Below are positions 13,966 through 17,243 of a stretch of 17,243 nucleotides of DNA, one piece after another. The translations under genes were made by a program, and so were the position numbers. The DNA comes from Chloroflexota bacterium. Its GTDB lineage: Bacteria > Chloroflexota > Anaerolineae > Anaerolineales > UBA4823. Numbering within the stretch: the stretch's first letter is position 1; each line of letters starts with the position of its first letter. The stretch covers positions 1 through 17,243 of the forward strand of contig JAAZNS010000155.1 in assembly GCA_012798185.1 (NCBI GenBank). The letters run 5' to 3'. The notes below the pieces were generated by a model that worked only from the letters and a program-made list of their open reading frames with translations, had not been told where the DNA came from and did no database searches.

Positions 13966-16900
13966 TTAATCAATAATTGTGATATCCCATAAATGAACAT
14001 TTCCAGGATCTTGCTGGCGTGTATCGGTTAATTTTAATTGAAACGATTCGATGATTAGTTCCTTCGATAATTTTATCGAACCTTTTGGTTTGTCAACCGA
14101 ACCAAACAGCGTGGTTTCGATTTTAACCGGCGTAGATCCATCAGCAGGATATAAGATTAGTTCAATTCCAGCTTCTGTGCTGCCAAAAAACAAGCCCATC
14201 TCTTTGATTTTGATTGGCTGGCTGAATTTTATCTCGTAAATCGCCGGATTTGCCTCTGCAGTGCGCACCAATGTATTATCGTCGCCATCAAAAATGTTAA
14301 CGATCTCGCCCATATCTAACGGTGAATACCGGACATGAACCGTCTGCCCCAGCCAGTTTACATCAGATTCCTTAAGTCGGCGGCGGATTTCCTTTTCTAG
14401 CGCTAATATCTGATCAATATTATCGACATACCTAACTTTTGCAAAATAAAAACCAGTCCGTCCATCCGGATATTTCACGGTTTTTTCGACATCGATGTTG
14501 GCAAATTTTCCACTGGCAATCGCTTTCTCGTACTCTTCGGGGATCATCACAAAAACTGTATTTTCTTCTAAATAAAGGTGTTCGAATAAATATCCATTTA
14601 TGCTTCCTAATTTAACCGGTTGATCTTCATCAAGAAAATATCGGGCAACGATATCCGTTCCATTTGCCCAACTTGGTGAAAGGATAATTTTTGAATTGGG
14701 ATGCTGATCAAGATAATCATCGACAGCATAGAAAATTTGCGGGGCGCCGAATTGTAATCCCCCCATTCCATAATCCCGGTACCAGGTTGGTCCATTTCGC
14801 AATGCATCGCTCATGGTAGAGAAACTAATCAAACTAAAAATAAAAAGTAATATAAGTGAAAACAAATTCGTGGGATTCACCCAACTTTGAAGAATTCGAA
14901 CATGGGAATTTTTCTCTTTAATCCAGGTAAATAACGCAGCAATCCATTTAATACAAGTATCCAATCCCAATGCCATCAATAATGTGGCAGGAATGACCAT
15001 CACTAAAACCCGGGTAATGCCTATCCCTACCAAAGCGCCTCCAACCGGTGCAGCCAGCACTGCGATTAATATCACGCGGTGCATAGAAGAGCGGAAATTC
15101 CAGAGGCACACACCAATTCCAGCGGTCACAAAAGGCAGCCAATACATCGAAATTTGACCATAGCCTTTCATCAGGTGCCGAATAAGGTCATGCTGGTTGG
15201 GAATAAACCAATATTTGGGGCTCAACCCGAAAAGGTATTGTGAGAAAAATTGACGTAATTTTTCGCTCAATGGAATTGGTTGTATCCAATATGAAGCTAA
15301 TAGCTTCAAATGTTCGGTGGCAATATCTCCGTGCGTCATACGGAAGCGAATGTAGGGTAAAGCAATGACTGCCGATAAAATGATGGCAGCCGGGATGTAA
15401 CGGCGGTTTTTCCAATGGTAACCAAGATCAGAAAACAGTAACAATAATCCCGTAAATGCCGTAATAACTTGCCCTGGACTGTAGGAATAAAACGCTAAAC
15501 CTGCCATGATCAATGTCAAATAAATATATTTCGGTGACTGGTATCGATACAACAAATAACAATATAACATTACTGCGTAGAAAGAAACAAAAATAACCGT
15601 TTCGAAAGCAGTCCTCGAATGCAGAAACCAGGCAGGAACGACCGCTAAAAGCGCTGGGGTTAACCACCACAGAGACACCTTGAAGATATTTTTCAATGAG
15701 AAGGCAACGCCTAAAGCAGCCAATACACTTACCAGGGCTGAAACACTGCGGGTGACCAGAATCGATTTTCCAAATAATAGATAGGGAATAACTTGCAAAT
15801 ATACGCTTACACTAAGATTATAATAATTATCATTTTGGAAATACGTGGGAAATAATTGTCCATCAGGACTGCGAAAACCATTTTTTACAAAATCAATGGC
15901 AGAAAGCGTTTGAATGGCTTCGTCGGTAAAAAAGTAAATAGGGAATTTGGTCAAACCAATCAGGCGTGTTAGCAGATATACACCAATAGCTAAGCTGAAT
16001 AACACACTGGTCAATGATATTGCCTGGAGAGATACATGAACCAGGTTTCTTGCTGCCAGAGCCAATTGACGCCATGCCAGGTGAGTCATTGATTCGGCTT
16101 CACGATCAGCCACGACTAACATGTGTACATTGGCTTTATTGTTTATAGCCACATCCTGTTTGGGTTGAAAAACTCCATTTTCGTACACTCCGCTGATCAT
16201 TACTGGGTTGTGAAAAGCCGGAAACCATCGCTTTATCTTTTGCTTTTCTAACCAGGCGGGCAGCGTTTGCCATGTTTCAAGTAAACGGCGTTTGTTTAAT
16301 TGATAATCTGCTGCAATCAAACCCAAACCGATGCTTAATGAAAGCAGACTGATGATTAATCCTATATAGAATACTACAGGGCGGAACTCAAACCGGTATT
16401 GATGGACTCCGTTTTGCATTCGTGTTGCCAGATACCCCCCAACGTTTTCAACTTCCGCTGGTTTTCCATCTACAGTTAATTTCCATCCCGGGTATTTGGT
16501 TACTAACAATACCAGTTCATCACCCGGTTTTCCTTGGGCAATGATCTCCACGGTGTTTGTTCCGGAGAAAAACGGCGTTAAAGGTGTAACATCGCTTCTG
16601 TGCAATTCATCAGCGTTATCTTTTATCAGAGTATCATAGCCCACGGTGAAAGCCATAGGCAAGCTTTCGGGCAAATAATAAATGTCATATCCAAGGATTT
16701 CTTTGATGACATAAGCGCCATTCTCAGTTTGAGGCGGTTCATTATTCGATTGAACGATGTAATTTGGCTTAGCCTGCACCGAGCGATGATTTATCTGGTC
16801 ATCGAATTTGCGAATATCACCCCAATGGTACCAGGCGTCGATAAACCGCAGGTTGGAAGAAATCACTGCATATAACCAACCATTTGTTGGATTATTTCTG

Positions 16901-17243
16901 ACATAATACTCTGAACCATCGTAATTTCGAAGCCAGCCCATCACCTGATAGGCAGGTGGGTAATCTTCTTCAGTTTGGACATATTGTCCGTTGGTGCTGA
17001 ATACATCCCATACACCCATTGCCATCAGCACAACAAGAAACACCAATCCGATGCCCGCGGCAACTATATTTAAATAATCCATGATTGATTTTGAGCTTGA
17101 AGAAACCAATTGCCGTAAGCCTTTCCAAACAGTATCGATGCCGTATCCCGCCAGAATGAAAATTGCAAAACTGCCTAAAATCAAAGGACGTAATACATGT
17201 CTAAATTGACTTAGATAATGGGTGTTATAAAAGAAATCCTTCA
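13966..17243 (-). CDS. Giant membrane protein: YfhO-like half fused to a GT39/PMT-like glycosyltransferase (5' end off the window)
   Basis: Partial. The frame is open with no stop to the window edge, and the first in-frame start-like codon (TTG at 17184) is internal, because residues before it (YLSQFRHVLRPLILGSF) continue the helix. Numbering from 17184, 1072 residues are seen. About 1-20 and 38-58 are helices. About 60-265 form an extracytoplasmic beta domain ending in the YfhO-like KYPGWKLTVDGKPAEVENVGGY (230-251), and a helix follows at 271-293. A cytoplasmic linker (294-380) holds a DUF104-like stretch. From 383 a second multi-helix part begins with TDEA (Asp421/Glu422), as in GT39/PMT enzymes that use lipid-linked sugars outside the membrane, with about ten helices to about 791. 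The rest (792-1072) is extracytoplasmic and ends in a discoidin-like beta domain from about 945. A role in surface polysaccharide or protein glycosylation is inferred. Confidence 0.8.
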   Translation of the reverse strand, partial: KDFFYNTHYLSQFRHVLRPLILGSFAIFILAGYGIDTVWKGLRQLVSSSSKSIMDYLNIVAAGIGLVFLVVLMAMGVWDVFSTNGQYVQTEEDYPPAYQVMGWLRNYDGSEYYVRNNPTNGWLYAVISSNLRFIDAWYHWGDIRKFDDQINHRSVQAKPNYIVQSNNEPPQTENGAYVIKEILGYDIYYLPESLPMAFTVGYDTLIKDNADELHRSDVTPLTPFFSGTNTVEIIAQGKPGDELVLLVTKYPGWKLTVDGKPAEVENVGGYLATRMQNGVHQYRFEFRPVVFYIGLIISLLSLSIGLGLIAADYQLNKRRLLETWQTLPAWLEKQKIKRWFPAFHNPVMISGVYENGVFQPKQDVAINNKANVHMLVVADREAESMTHLAWRQLALAARNLVHVSLQAISLTSVLFSLAIGVYLLTRLIGLTKFPIYFFTDEAIQTLSAIDFVKNGFRSPDGQLFPTYFQNDNYYNLSVSVYLQVIPYLLFGKSILVTRSVSALVSVLAALGVAFSLKNIFKVSLWWLTPALLAVVPAWFLHSRTAFETVIFVSFYAVMLYCYLLYRYQSPKYIYLTLIMAGLAFYSYSPGQVITAFTGLLLLFSDLGYHWKNRRYIPAAIILSAVIALPYIRFRMTHGDIATEHLKLLASYWIQPIPLSEKLRQFFSQYLFGLSPKYWFIPNQHDLIRHLMKGYGQISMYWLPFVTAGIGVCLWNFRSSMHRVILIAVLAAPVGGALVGIGITRVLVMVIPATLLMALGLDTCIKWIAALFTWIKEKNSHVRILQSWVNPTNLFSLILLFIFSLISFSTMSDALRNGPTWYRDYGMGGLQFGAPQIFYAVDDYLDQHPNSKIILSPSWANGTDIVARYFLDEDQPVKLGSINGYLFEHLYLEENTVFVMIPEEYEKAIASGKFANIDVEKTVKYPDGRTGFYFAKVRYVDNIDQILALEKEIRRRLKESDVNWLGQTVHVRYSPLDMGEIVNIFDGDDNTLVRTAEANPAIYEIKFSQPIKIKEMGLFFGSTEAGIELILYPADGSTPVKIETTLFGSVDKPKGSIKLSKELIIESFQLKLTDTRQQDPGNVHLWDITIID

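Noticed and set aside
17125..17184. TTG at 17184 as the start of the giant membrane protein
   Set aside because: The frame stays open to the window edge and the residues before it continue a membrane helix in YfhO style, so the start lies outside the window.

Overview
The window looks like chromosomal DNA from a bacterium of the Chloroflexota, most probably an Anaerolineae-type organism. That assignment is an inference from gene style, not from a marker search: a YfhO-like/GT39 giant membrane protein, a stand-alone biotin carboxylase/BCCP/carboxyltransferase cluster, a MacAB/YknXYZ-type exporter with Gly/Met/Pro-rich secreted partners, and moderate GC content. Four blocks can be seen.

Block 1 (1-6895) is an accessory, cell-envelope locus. 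A secreted protein with tandem helical repeats and a Gly/Pro-rich tail (121-1170, minus) is divergent from a plus-strand run: a membrane-fusion protein (1427-2899), an ABC ATPase (2987-3736), an FtsX/MacB-type permease (3723-4952), a Gly/Met-rich lipoprotein (5027-5752), a small non-secreted two-repeat protein (5901-6359) and a small secreted or anchored protein (6470-6895). The ATPase and permease overlap. The 256-bp divergent spacer holds four TTTAGAA boxes and two inverted repeats. The small two-repeat gene is bracketed by a 33-bp inverted repeat (31 of 33 identical), the most unexpected DNA-level structure in the window.

Block 2 (6896-8402) is housekeeping: ribosomal protein L19 (rplS) with its own extended -10 promoter and a strong intrinsic terminator, then glutamate racemase (murI).

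Block 3 (8403-13800, minus) is a tight six-gene run, read from 13800 downwards: a four-helix membrane protein, an acyl-CoA carboxylase carboxyltransferase subunit, an alpha/beta hydrolase, biotin carboxylase (accC), a biotin carboxyl carrier protein and a CYTH-domain protein (CyaB/ThTPase superfamily). Overlaps or gaps under 20 bp suggest one transcript. The three carboxylase subunits would form a complete biotin-dependent acyl-CoA carboxylase (acetyl- or propionyl-CoA).

Block 4 (13966 to the window end, minus) is a very large multi-domain membrane protein, cut at its N-terminus by the window edge. It combines a YfhO-like C-terminal half, a cytoplasmic linker resembling the AF2212/DUF104 small-domain consensus, a GT39/PMT-like GT-C glycosyltransferase and a C-terminal discoidin-like beta domain.

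No tRNA, rRNA, CRISPR array or transposase gene was seen. No stretch of 300 bases or more lacks a gene.
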